Below are positions 1 through 8,105 of a stretch of DNA of 64,000 bases, piece by piece; the stretch's first letter is position 1; each line of letters opens with the position of its first letter. The DNA comes from Parapedobacter sp964498395. GTDB taxonomy: Bacteria; Bacteroidota; Bacteroidia; Sphingobacteriales; Sphingobacteriaceae. The notes below the pieces were generated by a model. That model ran no database searches and was not told the DNA's origin. It was given only the letters and a program-made list of their open reading frames with translations. The position numbers were made by a program, and so were the translations under genes. The stretch spans positions 434,001 through 498,000 of the forward strand of contig CAZCHE010000003.1 in NCBI GenBank assembly GCA_964498395.1, written 5' to 3'.

Positions 1-871
1 CGAAAATCACCAATTCACCCGAGTTAGGGATATACATGATATTGAGGTAATCCGAAAAGATCACGTTACCTGACACGTAGGCCAAGATGGCCAATGTTCC
101 CCCGATGGTGGCCGAGGTACCCGTAGCGAGCCCATCTATTCCATCGGTAATGTTGGCCCCATTGGATACCGCTGTGACGATGAAGACCACGAATACCAGA
201 AAAACAAGGAAGGTGAGTAGGTGGCCATTTGCGCCAAACATATTCAGCACTTTGGCGTAGTCAAACTCATTGTTCTTATAGAAAGGGATATTTGTCTTGG
301 TCGATTTCACATCCTCCGTATAGTATTTTCGACCGGTATTTTCTTGTACGCGCACCTCCACCTCGGCATTTGGCTGTGGATTAACTACCGTTTCGCGAAC
401 CACAATATCTGGGTGGAAATACATGGTACAGGCGATGATGATACCAAGCCCCACTTGCCCGACAATCTTGAAGCGCCCGGCCAGCCCCTCCTTATTCTTC
501 TTGAATACCTTGATATAATCGTCCACAAACCCTATCGTGCCCATCCATACTGTCGTGACGAGCATCAATATCACATAGATATTCTCCAATTTGGCAAACA
601 ACAACGTCGGTACCAGAATCCCCGCTAGGATGATCAATCCACCCATGGTAGGCGTGCCCTGCTTTTGCTTTTCGCCTTCAAGCCCTAGATCCCGGATGGT
701 TTCACCAACCTGCTTCGCGCGGAGCAATCGGATTAGCCGACTGCCGTACACGGTGGTAATAATCAACGACACAATAACCGCCATTGCCGTACGGAAAGAA
801 ATATATTGGAACAAACCCGATCCGGGAACGTGCACGTACTCTTCTATCCAGGTAAATAAATAATATAACAT
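1..871 (-). CDS. mraY: Phospho-N-acetylmuramoyl-pentapeptide transferase MraY (3' end cut by window edge)
   Basis: Membrane enzyme that moves phospho-MurNAc-pentapeptide from UDP to undecaprenyl phosphate, making lipid I. About 290 codons are visible; the C-terminus lies outside the window. Seen: start MLYYLFTWIE, GTPTMGG near residue 72, an aspartate pair (FVDD) near 117 and NITDGIDGLATG near residue 255, all family hallmarks, with several hydrophobic segments between them. The start at 871 is an ATG 7 bases after the murE stop, so it is read with the dcw operon. An insert of about 60 polar residues between the second and third conserved blocks is typical of Bacteroidota MraY as I know it. 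Function is firm from family knowledge. Confidence 0.96.
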   Translation of the reverse strand, partial: MLYYLFTWIEEYVHVPGSGLFQYISFRTAMAVIVSLIITTVYGSRLIRLLRAKQVGETIRDLGLEGEKQKQGTPTMGGLIILAGILVPTLLFAKLENIYVILMLVTTVWMGTIGFVDDYIKVFKKNKEGLAGRFKIVGQVGLGIIIACTMYFHPDIVVRETVVNPQPNAEVEVRVQENTGRKYYTEDVKSTKTNIPFYKNNEFDYAKVLNMFGANGHLLTFLVFLVFVVFIVTAVSNGANITDGIDGLATGTSATIGGTLAILAYVSGNVIFSDYLNIMYIPNSGELVIF

Positions 872-878
872 AGGCTTA

Positions 879-2336
879 TTATTGTTCCTTGAATGCGTTG
901 ATTAAAATCTCTTTGTCATCGAAATCATACCGCTTGCCGTCGATCTCCTGGTATTTCTCATGTCCTTTTCCGGCCACCAGTACGATATCGCCCGGCTGGG
1001 CAAGATGGCAAGCTGCCCGGATGGCTTCCCTCCTATCTGCAATGGAAAATACGTTACGTTTCCGATCTTTCGGTATGCCGGCTTCCATATCGTGGATGAT
1101 CTGCATGGGGTCCTCCGAGCGCGGATTATCCGATGTGATAATGAGCTTGTCACTGTTCCGAACGGCTACAGATGCCATTTGCGGGCGTTTGGTTTTATCC
1201 CGATCTCCCCCGCATCCCAATACCGTGATCACGTGTTCCTTGTTCTTGCGGAGTCCGTGGATTGTCTCGAGCACATTCTTCACCGCATCGGGTGTGTGTG
1301 CATAATCCACCACACCAACAACCCCTTTATCCGATATGGCAATATCAAACCTCCCCTCGGCTCCCGTGATCGTACTTAGTGCTGTCAGCACCTTCATCGT
1401 CTCCTGTTCCAGCAAGATGGCCGCTCCGTAAACCGCCAATATATTATAGGCGTTAAATCCACCCACCAACTTCACCCACACTTCTTGACCATCCAGATAA
1501 AGCAACATACCATCAAAATGGCTCTCGACCACTTTCACCTTGAAATCGGCCATGCTTTTGATTCCGTACGTTTTGCGATGGGCAAATGTATTTTGCAGCA
1601 TGACCGCTCCGTTTTTATCGTCTGCATTGGAAAGCGCAAAAGCAAACCGATCCAATCCGTCGAAAAATGCTTTCTTTGCTTTTATATACTCATCGAATGT
1701 CTTATGGAAATCTAAATGATCGTGCGTGATATTAGTGAATACCCCACCAGCGAAATTCAAACCGGCTATCCGTTGCTGAACGATGGCATGCGAGCTGACC
1801 TCCATGAAACAATAGTCGCAACCGGATTCCACCATATCGTGCAACAAACTGTTCAGGACAATGGGATCCGGTGTCGTATGGGTCGCTGCTACGATGCGGT
1901 CGCCCACCATGTTGTGTACCGTGGACAATAATCCGGTTTCATAGCCCAATTTCCTAAACAACTTATACAGCAATGTGGCAATGGTTGTTTTGCCGTTCGT
2001 TCCCGTGATCCCGACTAACCGGAGTTTCTTAGACGGATTTCCAAAATAATTAGCCGCAGACACGCCCAACGCGAAAGCCGTATCGTCTACCTGAACATAT
2101 GTGACGGCATCGCTGGTGGTAGCGGGCAATTCCTCACAGAGCACTACCAATGCACCTTGCGCCACCACATCGTCGATATATAGATGTCCATCTGTTTGGA
2201 CACCTTTGACCGCCACAAACATACTGCCCGGCGCCGCTTTTCGAGAGTCGAAGCAAAGGCTCTCCACCACCACGTTCAAGTTGCCGACAACCTGACGTAC
2301 CGGAATACCATGGAGTATGTCTTTTAATACCATCAT
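879..2336 (-). CDS. murE: UDP-MurNAc-L-Ala-D-Glu:meso-diaminopimelate ligase MurE
   Basis: Cytoplasmic ATP-dependent Mur ligase adding the third amino acid of the peptidoglycan stem peptide. The 485-residue length fits the family. Seen: N-terminal UDP-binding domain, ATP loop GTNGKTT at residues 112-118, and DNPR at about 403-406 followed by SEDP. In known MurE enzymes DNPR marks preference for meso-diaminopimelate rather than lysine, so this cell wall should carry meso-DAP. The start ATG overlaps the ftsI stop by four bases (ATGA), which implies translational coupling. mraY follows 7 bases after the stop. Confidence 0.97.
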   Translation of the reverse strand: MMVLKDILHGIPVRQVVGNLNVVVESLCFDSRKAAPGSMFVAVKGVQTDGHLYIDDVVAQGALVVLCEELPATTSDAVTYVQVDDTAFALGVSAANYFGNPSKKLRLVGITGTNGKTTIATLLYKLFRKLGYETGLLSTVHNMVGDRIVAATHTTPDPIVLNSLLHDMVESGCDYCFMEVSSHAIVQQRIAGLNFAGGVFTNITHDHLDFHKTFDEYIKAKKAFFDGLDRFAFALSNADDKNGAVMLQNTFAHRKTYGIKSMADFKVKVVESHFDGMLLYLDGQEVWVKLVGGFNAYNILAVYGAAILLEQETMKVLTALSTITGAEGRFDIAISDKGVVGVVDYAHTPDAVKNVLETIHGLRKNKEHVITVLGCGGDRDKTKRPQMASVAVRNSDKLIITSDNPRSEDPMQIIHDMEAGIPKDRKRNVFSIADRREAIRAACHLAQPGDIVLVAGKGHEKYQEIDGKRYDFDDKEILINAFKEQ

Positions 2337-4426
2337 TTCAATTCAATCAATACCGAAGCACCCACTTTAGCCTGTTGTCCGGCGGGCAGCGACTGTGCAA
2401 TCACCTTGCCTTTACCCCTTACCGTGGTACGATAGCCTGAGTTTTCAAGCGCATACAGCGCATCGATGAGTCCCATGCCCTTGACATCAGGCACCACCCC
2501 TTCCTTGATTTCTTCATCTGAAAAAGGAATCCCTTTCACCGTGTCGATTTCCAGAAGCGGTTCTGCTGTCGCATACGTGGTTTTAATACCCAATGCGTCA
2601 AATACCCGAAGCGTTGACGACTTGGATCCTTTCAGAGACGGCGGGGTTTCGGTATTCCCCACGAACCGCATCTGGTCAAAATCATCGTGCATGTCGAGGT
2701 CGTTGGCATACACCATGTCCGCAAGCTCGCTGAATACCGGTCCGGCGATCGAGGCACCGTAATACCCATTACGTGGGTTACGGACAACGACAATCATGGA
2801 ATATTTAGGGTTATCGGCGGGGAAATACCCCGCAAACGACGATTGGTATTTCCGGTTACTGTATCCCGCTGCACCATCGGCGATCTGGGCTGTGCCCGTC
2901 TTGCCTGCGGTGGTAAACAGCGCATTATGCATCCGTTTTCCCGTACCATCGATCATCACCCCCTCTAGCATACCCCTCAATTTGCCTATTGTGCTTTCAG
3001 AAGCTATTTTTTCCTTGATGACACGGGTCTCAAAACGTTCCACGGTATTTCCGAGGTGGCGAATTTCCTTCACAAACAATGGCGCGACCATCTTACCGTT
3101 GTTGGCCACGGCGTTATACAGCGTCAGCATCTGCAATGGTGTCATCTTCAATTCATACCCATAAGACATCCATGGCAATGAAAGCGCACTCCAACTCTTG
3201 CTCTCCGGTGTTTTGATCAATGGCTCCCCTTCCCCGGGTATCTGTAAGCCCAGTGGCTCATGGAGATGCAATGCGTGCAAGCGTTTCGTGAATGCTGCAG
3301 GGTTATCTTTGTAGTACGTATTGATGATCTTGGTAACGGCTACGTTAGACGACACTTCGAAGGCCCTTTTCACCGATATCGTACCGTAAGCATGCGTGTC
3401 CCGAATCGTATTACGCCTAATCTGATAAGTACCATTACCGGTTTCGATCATCGTGCTGGTATCTACCTTACCATCCTCAAGTGCAACCAAGTAAGACGCC
3501 AGCTTGAATGTGGAACCCGGTTCGGCGCTCATGGCAATGGCATAGTTAAACTGCTCCCGATAAACCCCTTCCGAATCTCGGGTAAAATTAGCTACGGCGC
3601 GTATTTCCCCGGTAGCCACTTCCATTAAGATCACACATCCATTATCCGCATTGCTGGCGATCAGTTGCTTCTCCAATGCCCGCTGCGCCATGTCCTGCAT
3701 GTTCACATCAATGGTCGAAATGATATCAGCACCGTCTATCGGTGCCACTTCAATCTCACGATTCACCGGCATCCAAACCCCTCCGGCTATCCGCTGCACG
3801 AGGCGTTTGCCGCTCCTGCCATCGATATGGTCACCATAAGCCCCTTCCAATCCCACATGCACATTCTCCGCAGGGATTTTGTATCCGATGGTTCTCGCCG
3901 CAAGATTAGTAAAGGGTAATATCCGCTTGTTTTTGCGTTCGGCGATCAGCCCACCCTTGTAGCGACCCAGATTGAATATGGGGAATTCCCGAATCTCTTT
4001 CAATTCCTGATGCCCCACATTGCGCTTGATCAGGTAATACCTGTTTTTCTTCTTTCGGGCATCCTTTAATAATTTTGAGTATTGCGCGGATGATTTATCC
4101 CTGAAGAAATCTGCCAGTTTGGAAGCCAACGAATCCACCTTGGCATAGAAGACATCATCTTCCTCAATACCGGGCGCCAGCATATCCATCCGAAGGTCAT
4201 ATTCCGGTATCGATGTCGCTAGCAAACTGCCGTCATTTGAAAAGATATTTCCGCGTACCGCCTCCACATCTACATAACGGGTAGACAGGCTATCGGCCAT
4301 AGCCCGCCAACTGTCACCTTCCACGTACTGCAAATGGAACAACTTGACCAGCACCGCAGCCGCAACGAGCACAATCAGTCCGAACGACAAATATGCCCGC
4401 AGAAGTATGTCTGTCCTGATATTCAT
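2333..4426 (-). CDS. ftsI: Division transpeptidase FtsI (PBP3-like) with C-terminal PASTA domain
   Basis: Septal peptidoglycan D,D-transpeptidase anchored in the inner membrane. Seen: one membrane segment at about residues 13-30, PBP dimerisation domain, then the penicillin-binding motifs STFK (nucleophile Ser about 305), SSN near 359 and KTGTA near 490. The last 55 residues (VPDVKGMGLIDALYALE...) form a single PASTA domain. The frame is open upstream to a TTG at 4468 inside the FtsL-like gene; I prefer the ATG at 4426 (697 residues), which begins just before the membrane anchor. It sits between the ftsL-like gene and murE, the usual Bacteroidota order. Confidence 0.95.
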   Translation of the reverse strand: MNIRTDILLRAYLSFGLIVLVAAAVLVKLFHLQYVEGDSWRAMADSLSTRYVDVEAVRGNIFSNDGSLLATSIPEYDLRMDMLAPGIEEDDVFYAKVDSLASKLADFFRDKSSAQYSKLLKDARKKKNRYYLIKRNVGHQELKEIREFPIFNLGRYKGGLIAERKNKRILPFTNLAARTIGYKIPAENVHVGLEGAYGDHIDGRSGKRLVQRIAGGVWMPVNREIEVAPIDGADIISTIDVNMQDMAQRALEKQLIASNADNGCVILMEVATGEIRAVANFTRDSEGVYREQFNYAIAMSAEPGSTFKLASYLVALEDGKVDTSTMIETGNGTYQIRRNTIRDTHAYGTISVKRAFEVSSNVAVTKIINTYYKDNPAAFTKRLHALHLHEPLGLQIPGEGEPLIKTPESKSWSALSLPWMSYGYELKMTPLQMLTLYNAVANNGKMVAPLFVKEIRHLGNTVERFETRVIKEKIASESTIGKLRGMLEGVMIDGTGKRMHNALFTTAGKTGTAQIADGAAGYSNRKYQSSFAGYFPADNPKYSMIVVVRNPRNGYYGASIAGPVFSELADMVYANDLDMHDDFDQMRFVGNTETPPSLKGSKSSTLRVFDALGIKTTYATAEPLLEIDTVKGIPFSDEEIKEGVVPDVKGMGLIDALYALENSGYRTTVRGKGKVIAQSLPAGQQAKVGASVLIELK

Positions 4427-4448
4427 GCTTACGTTTTTTTTCTTTTTA

Positions 4449-4856
4449 CTATCTTTTTGCTTTAACAACCACTATTTTTTTGGGCGGTTCCGTACGTTCT
4501 TTCAATCCCATGCTATCCACCCGCTTAGCAATCTCGGTCTGGGTGGTCAGCTTCATCAGATCTGCCGAGAGGGATTTGTAATCCCAATTCATTTCTTTCA
4601 CTTCCCTACCCAATCGATCAATCTCCCGTACCGTGCGTTCTGCATAGTGCCTGTTCGCGATATAAATGATGGCCAACAGGCCAACAAACGCAATGAACGG
4701 GATATAGCCAACAAAGGCCATGGATGAAAACCGTTCGAACGAAAACAGCGATTGGAAAAAATTACGCGTGGCGTCCGCCTTTTCCTCGACAGTTTCCTGC
4801 AATTCTTCTTGCTGCTCCTCGCTTAATGGCTCTTTCTTGTATGCGTTTCTTGCCAT
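4449..4856 (-). CDS. FtsL-like cell division protein
   Basis: A 135-residue protein with an acidic, charged N-terminal tail, one membrane segment at about residues 48-68 (MAFVGYIPFIAFVGLLAIIY), then a short extracytoplasmic helix-like region. Size, topology and place between rsmH and ftsI match the FtsL position of dcw clusters, and Bacteroidota carry an FtsL-like protein here. Sequence alone is too short and variable to prove homology. In other bacteria FtsL works with FtsB/FtsQ to activate FtsW/FtsI; the same role is inferred. The gap to the preferred ftsI start is 22 bases. Confidence 0.8.
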   Translation of the reverse strand: MARNAYKKEPLSEEQQEELQETVEEKADATRNFFQSLFSFERFSSMAFVGYIPFIAFVGLLAIIYIANRHYAERTVREIDRLGREVKEMNWDYKSLSADLMKLTTQTEIAKRVDSMGLKERTEPPKKIVVVKAKR

Positions 4857-4953
4857 AGTTTATTCGTTTAAAGTCTGAAAGTCGGCAAGTTCGGAAGTCT
4901 AACCTACTCAACTTACTCATTCACTCCACCATTCCACTTGCTTCACTCTTCAT
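4857..4953. repeat. Spacer with low-complexity repeated words between rsmH and ftsL-like gene
   Basis: The 97-base gap inside an otherwise tightly packed operon consists of near-repeats of words such as AAGTCTGAAAGTCGG and CACTC/TTCACTC. No ORF or clear secondary structure was found. It resembles the other word-repeat spacers at about 37.9, 38.9, 58.9 and 62.5 kb. Confidence 0.5.
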
Positions 4954-5874
4954 TCACTCCTCTCGCTCCGCAATCCTTAGTTTTGCACTCCTGGCCCTAC
5001 TGTTACGTGCCACTTCCTCCTCCGTTGCCAAAATGGCCTTACGACTAATCACCTTAAACGGCTTGACCTCATTACCATAAAAGTCTTTCTCGACCTCCCC
5101 TTTGAACTTTCCCTTGGCCATAAAATTTTTGACCAACCTGTCTTCCAATGAATGGTACGACATCACCACCAATCTCCCACCCGGATTCAACACAGACACG
5201 CATTGTTGGAGAAATTCCTGCAAGGCATCCAACTCCCCATTCACTTCAATCCGCAATGCCTGAAACAACTGCGCATGGTATTTATGTTCTTTACCCTTGG
5301 GAACCAGTTTTTTCACGATGCCTTTCAGCTCATCAACGGTTTGAATAGGCTTAACAATTCGTGCAGTCACAATCGTTTTGGCCAAGGTCCGCGCATTATG
5401 TAACTCTCCATACATCCCAAAAATCCGATGCAACTCAGTCTCTGCATAGGTATTCAGCACCCGCTTCGCGTCTAGCTCCCCCACCTGATCCATACGCATA
5501 TCCAACTCGGCATCGAAGCGGGTGGAAAATCCGCGCTGCGCATCGTCAAATTGATGTGAAGACACCCCCAAGTCAGCCAAAATACCGTCGACCATCTTTA
5601 CACCGTGAAGCCGCAGGCTGTTTTTCAAAAACCTAAAATTCTGATGGATGAGCACAAACCGCTCATCTACAATCGCGTTTCCCAACGCGTCGGGATCCTG
5701 GTCAAAGGCATACAACCGACCTTTGTCACCCAGGCGCCGCAACAATTCCCGCGAGTGCCCCCCTCCTCCGAATGTCACATCCACATACACCCCATCTCGT
5801 TTAATCGCCAATGCCTCCATGCATTCGCCCAACATCACTGGCACATGGTACTCGCTACTCATCATCTTCGTCAT
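4954..5874 (-). CDS. rsmH: 16S rRNA (cytosine1402-N4)-methyltransferase RsmH
   Basis: Methylates N4 of C1402 in the ribosomal P site using S-adenosylmethionine. Seen: start block EYHVPVMLGECMEAL, the SAM-binding VDVTFGGGGHSREL at residues 31-44, and ILADLGVSSHQFD near 100, all diagnostic for the family. Length 306 is normal. ATG at 5874 overlaps the end of mraZ by 20 bases; ATGs at 5865 and 5862 are alternatives and would shorten the protein by 3-4 residues. Second gene of the dcw operon. Confidence 0.97.
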   Translation of the reverse strand: MTKMMSSEYHVPVMLGECMEALAIKRDGVYVDVTFGGGGHSRELLRRLGDKGRLYAFDQDPDALGNAIVDERFVLIHQNFRFLKNSLRLHGVKMVDGILADLGVSSHQFDDAQRGFSTRFDAELDMRMDQVGELDAKRVLNTYAETELHRIFGMYGELHNARTLAKTIVTARIVKPIQTVDELKGIVKKLVPKGKEHKYHAQLFQALRIEVNGELDALQEFLQQCVSVLNPGGRLVVMSYHSLEDRLVKNFMAKGKFKGEVEKDFYGNEVKPFKVISRKAILATEEEVARNSRARSAKLRIAEREE

Positions 5875-6331
5875 CTAGCATATCATCACCCCCCATCACT
5901 TCTTCCGCCAGTGCCGCAAAATCATCACCCCCTTCATCTTCCCACAATTGGGTATAAGATTCCTTCGCCCATACTTCTATTTTGTTGAACTGGCAAAACA
6001 GCACGATATCCGTTGTAATACCCCCATACCCAAGCAGCGATTTGGGCAATAACACCCTGCCCGCCGCATCCAGCATCAATTCCGTAGCTCCCCGTGTAAA
6101 ATCACGGATGAACTTCCGGTTCCGGGCTTTATACGTATTCAACTTTGCCAACTTACGGGTAATCTTATCCCATTCACTCCGCGGATAAATCACCAAGTGT
6201 TTTTCGAATCCGCGATTGATAACAAGCCCAGAACGCTCTACATCAGGCATTTGCCTTTTGAGCGCAGCCGGCAATACCATCCTTCCTTTGGTATCTAGCT
6301 TACAATCAAATTCGCCGATCAGGTGATCCAT
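5855..6331 (-). CDS. mraZ: Transcriptional regulator MraZ
   Basis: First gene of the dcw cluster. MraZ proteins bear two SpoVT/AbrB-type folds, form ring-shaped oligomers, and bind TGGGN5 repeats before their own operon. Seen here: two copies of the fold (residues about 5-55 with DTKGRMVLPAALK and about 80-130 with DAAGRVLLPKSLL). The C-terminus is a very acidic tail (DDEDDE) that lengthens the protein to 158 residues. The matching operator is directly upstream at 6372-6401, so autoregulation is likely. Confidence 0.96.
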   Translation of the reverse strand: MDHLIGEFDCKLDTKGRMVLPAALKRQMPDVERSGLVINRGFEKHLVIYPRSEWDKITRKLAKLNTYKARNRKFIRDFTRGATELMLDAAGRVLLPKSLLGYGGITTDIVLFCQFNKIEVWAKESYTQLWEDEGGDDFAALAEEVMGGDDMLDDEDDE

Positions 6332-6359
6332 AGTTACACTTTACCCAATAAATATGAGG

Positions 6360-6367
6360 TAAAAGTA
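6360..6367 (-). promoter_or_regulatory. Probable -7 element of the mraZ/dcw promoter
   Basis: On the minus strand this reads TACTTTTA, 7 of 8 matches to the Bacteroidota -7 consensus TAnnTTTG. It lies 29 bases before the mraZ ATG and immediately downstream of the MraZ operator. Confidence 0.5.
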
Positions 6368-6371
6368 GGAA

Positions 6372-6401
6372 TTTACTCCACTTTCTCCCACTTTTCCCCA
6401 C
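6372..6401 (-). promoter_or_regulatory. MraZ operator: three GTGG direct repeats, 10-bp phase
   Basis: On the minus strand the three adjoining 10-mers are GTGGGGAAAA, GTGGGAGAAA and GTGGAGTAAA. Known MraZ boxes are TGGGN5 repeats, usually three or more, just before mraZ. Position (41-70 bases before the mraZ start, abutting the -7 element) and helical phase fit exactly. A further GTGGAAAA lies at 6409-6416 out of phase. Confidence 0.85.
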
Positions 6402-6616
6402 AAAAAAGTTTTCCACATTTAATAGCTGGCCCGTTTGGTTAATCGGCCAACTTCACCGTGGAAATAGTCGACTGGATATGGCCACCATCCTCACCTTGTA
6501 GTTGAATCACTACAAAACTAAATTTAACCCCTGCCTTTGTAGCGTTTAAACCGCTTTTATCAGCATATTTGCGACGACACAAATACCTGTAATTGACAAG
6601 CTTAGGAACACGAGGG

Positions 6617-7057
6617 ATGATCAAAAATAAACAGCGTTTTCGCATGTATTTAATTACCATTATTAAATTCTTGCCTCTCATTATCTTGTTGCCCCTGCTG
6701 TCTTGCGACAAAAACACGGAACTGTTTCCTTGGCAATGCGATTGCCACATCGAAGCCGTCAAGCTCACCAAACCCAGTACCGTTACCTATCATGTATCTG
6801 CCAATGGTGATGCAGCGGTGTCATCCGTCACCTATCAAACTGCCAACGGCGCCGTCACGCGGAATAACCCTTCGCTACCTTTTAAGGCAACCGCACAAAT
6901 GAAAACAGGGGATACCGTGTCACTGACCGCAAAGGGCAACCCGGGCGAAGGAAATATTGTACTGACCTATGATGTCGAGGACAGCGAAGATCAACCAAGT
7001 AAGTTGAGCAGCAGTATGTCGCGGGTTTGGATCATGAGAAACGGTAATTGCCAATAA
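6617..7057 (+). CDS. Hypothetical lipoprotein
   Basis: A 146-residue protein with a lipoprotein signal: hydrophobic segment FLPLIILLPLLSC with the lipidated Cys at about residue 30. The mature part is rich in Thr/Ser/Val and predicted beta strands, with a CDCH motif soon after the lipid site, suggesting a small Ig-like or beta-sandwich domain (my inference). No family recognised. The frame opens upstream at 6593 with a non-ATG start; ATG at 6617 or 6644 fits the signal peptide better. A near-consensus -7 element (CATATTTG, 6564-6571) lies upstream. It is divergent from mraZ. Confidence 0.7.
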   Translation: MIKNKQRFRMYLITIIKFLPLIILLPLLSCDKNTELFPWQCDCHIEAVKLTKPSTVTYHVSANGDAAVSSVTYQTANGAVTRNNPSLPFKATAQMKTGDTVSLTAKGNPGEGNIVLTYDVEDSEDQPSKLSSSMSRVWIMRNGNCQ

Positions 7058-7236
7058 ACCAATAGAAACAAGTAAAACAAGCAGTACCCGCTAATTTCCA
7101 TTCTGTAGACATATTCCTACAGCATATTAATGACAAGCTGGCTACCTTAGCCGATGAAAAAAAAGACAGCTATTCACGACAGGATCAAGCTAGCTTTTTT
7201 GCAAACAAACACGACATTTTCATTTATCAGTTGAAT

Positions 7237-7917
7237 ATGAAGAAGAAAATACACATCGTTGAGGACCAAATGATAATCAGCATGGATTTGGAATACATGT
7301 TGGAAGAATTAGGCTATCAAGTATGTGGTATTTCCACAAGTTACGAAGAAGCACTGGTCGCCATCAAAAATGAGCAACCTGATCTTATTTTGGTTGATAT
7401 CATTTTGTTTGGGGAAAAGACGGGCATCGATCTCGCCCATGAGCTCAACAATGTTTACCAAATCCCTTTTATCTTCCTGACTTCGCATGCCGATCGCGGC
7501 ACCATCGAGGCAGCGAAATCCACCAAACCCTTGGGTTATATCGTAAAGCCTTTCAATCGAAATGATGTGTACGCTTCCATTGAAATGGCATTCAACTATG
7601 CCCAAATCACAGAAGATAACCACAACATATTCCTCCCCAATGGGAAGCACAAAACAAAAATCCCGGTGGATGACATGATTTATGCGTATGCAGAGGGCAA
7701 CTACACTACTTTTATTACGACAAATAAAAAAATCGTACTCCGAAAATGCCTCAAAGAGGTTTCAGAAACCATTCTCAACAATAAGAAATTCGTCAGGATA
7801 CACAAATCCTACCTGATCAATAGAGATGCCATCACGGCGCGGAGCGCCACCAATATCCTGCTCAACAATGGCGAAAATGTTCCCTTGGGCAGGGCCTATG
7901 CGGGATGCCTATATTAA
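7237..7917 (+). CDS. LytTR-family response regulator
   Basis: Two-domain regulator of 226 residues. The receiver domain (about 1-120) has the acidic pocket ED, the phosphoacceptor Asp at about 54 (LILVDIILF) and the conserved Lys in YIVKPFN. The C-terminal LytTR DNA-binding domain (about 130-226) contains EGNYTTF and FVRIHKSYLIN. LytTR regulators usually answer a histidine kinase encoded next door, but none is adjacent here, so its partner is unknown. The frame extends to a TTG at 7231; ATG at 7237 chosen. No repeat-type target site was seen nearby. Confidence 0.92.
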   Translation: MKKKIHIVEDQMIISMDLEYMLEELGYQVCGISTSYEEALVAIKNEQPDLILVDIILFGEKTGIDLAHELNNVYQIPFIFLTSHADRGTIEAAKSTKPLGYIVKPFNRNDVYASIEMAFNYAQITEDNHNIFLPNGKHKTKIPVDDMIYAYAEGNYTTFITTNKKIVLRKCLKEVSETILNNKKFVRIHKSYLINRDAITARSATNILLNNGENVPLGRAYAGCLY

Positions 7918-8076
7918 TTCCCCATCGACTCGGCTGATCGGGTACAGGTACCTGCTGGGGCGCTTACTGGTTTTATTCGCAAAATAACCAAGCTTTCGTT
8001 GATTTTCCCGTATTTCTGCCAAACAGAAATACGGGAAAAGCTTTTTATATCCCCCCATTTCTTCCAAAAAAACCGC

Positions 8077-8084
8077 TATTTTTG
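8077..8084 (+). promoter_or_regulatory. -7 promoter element of aspS
   Basis: TATTTTTG matches TAnnTTTG perfectly, 21 bases before the aspS ATG. No good -33 TTTG is visible. Confidence 0.55.
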
Positions 8085-8105
8085 CAAGCTAATAAAAACG
8101 GAAAC

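Noticed and set aside
221..628. Plus-strand ORF across the mraY region
   Set aside because: It starts with GTG and lies antisense to the real mraY reading frame, whose conserved motifs are clear.
6439..6771. Minus-strand ORF upstream of mraZ
   Set aside because: It covers the mraZ upstream region and overlaps the lipoprotein signal on the other strand; no protein-like pattern or start signal.
7165..7205. AAGCTAGCTT palindrome followed by T run before the LytTR gene
   Set aside because: Short and overlaps no clear gene end at the right distance; may be chance.
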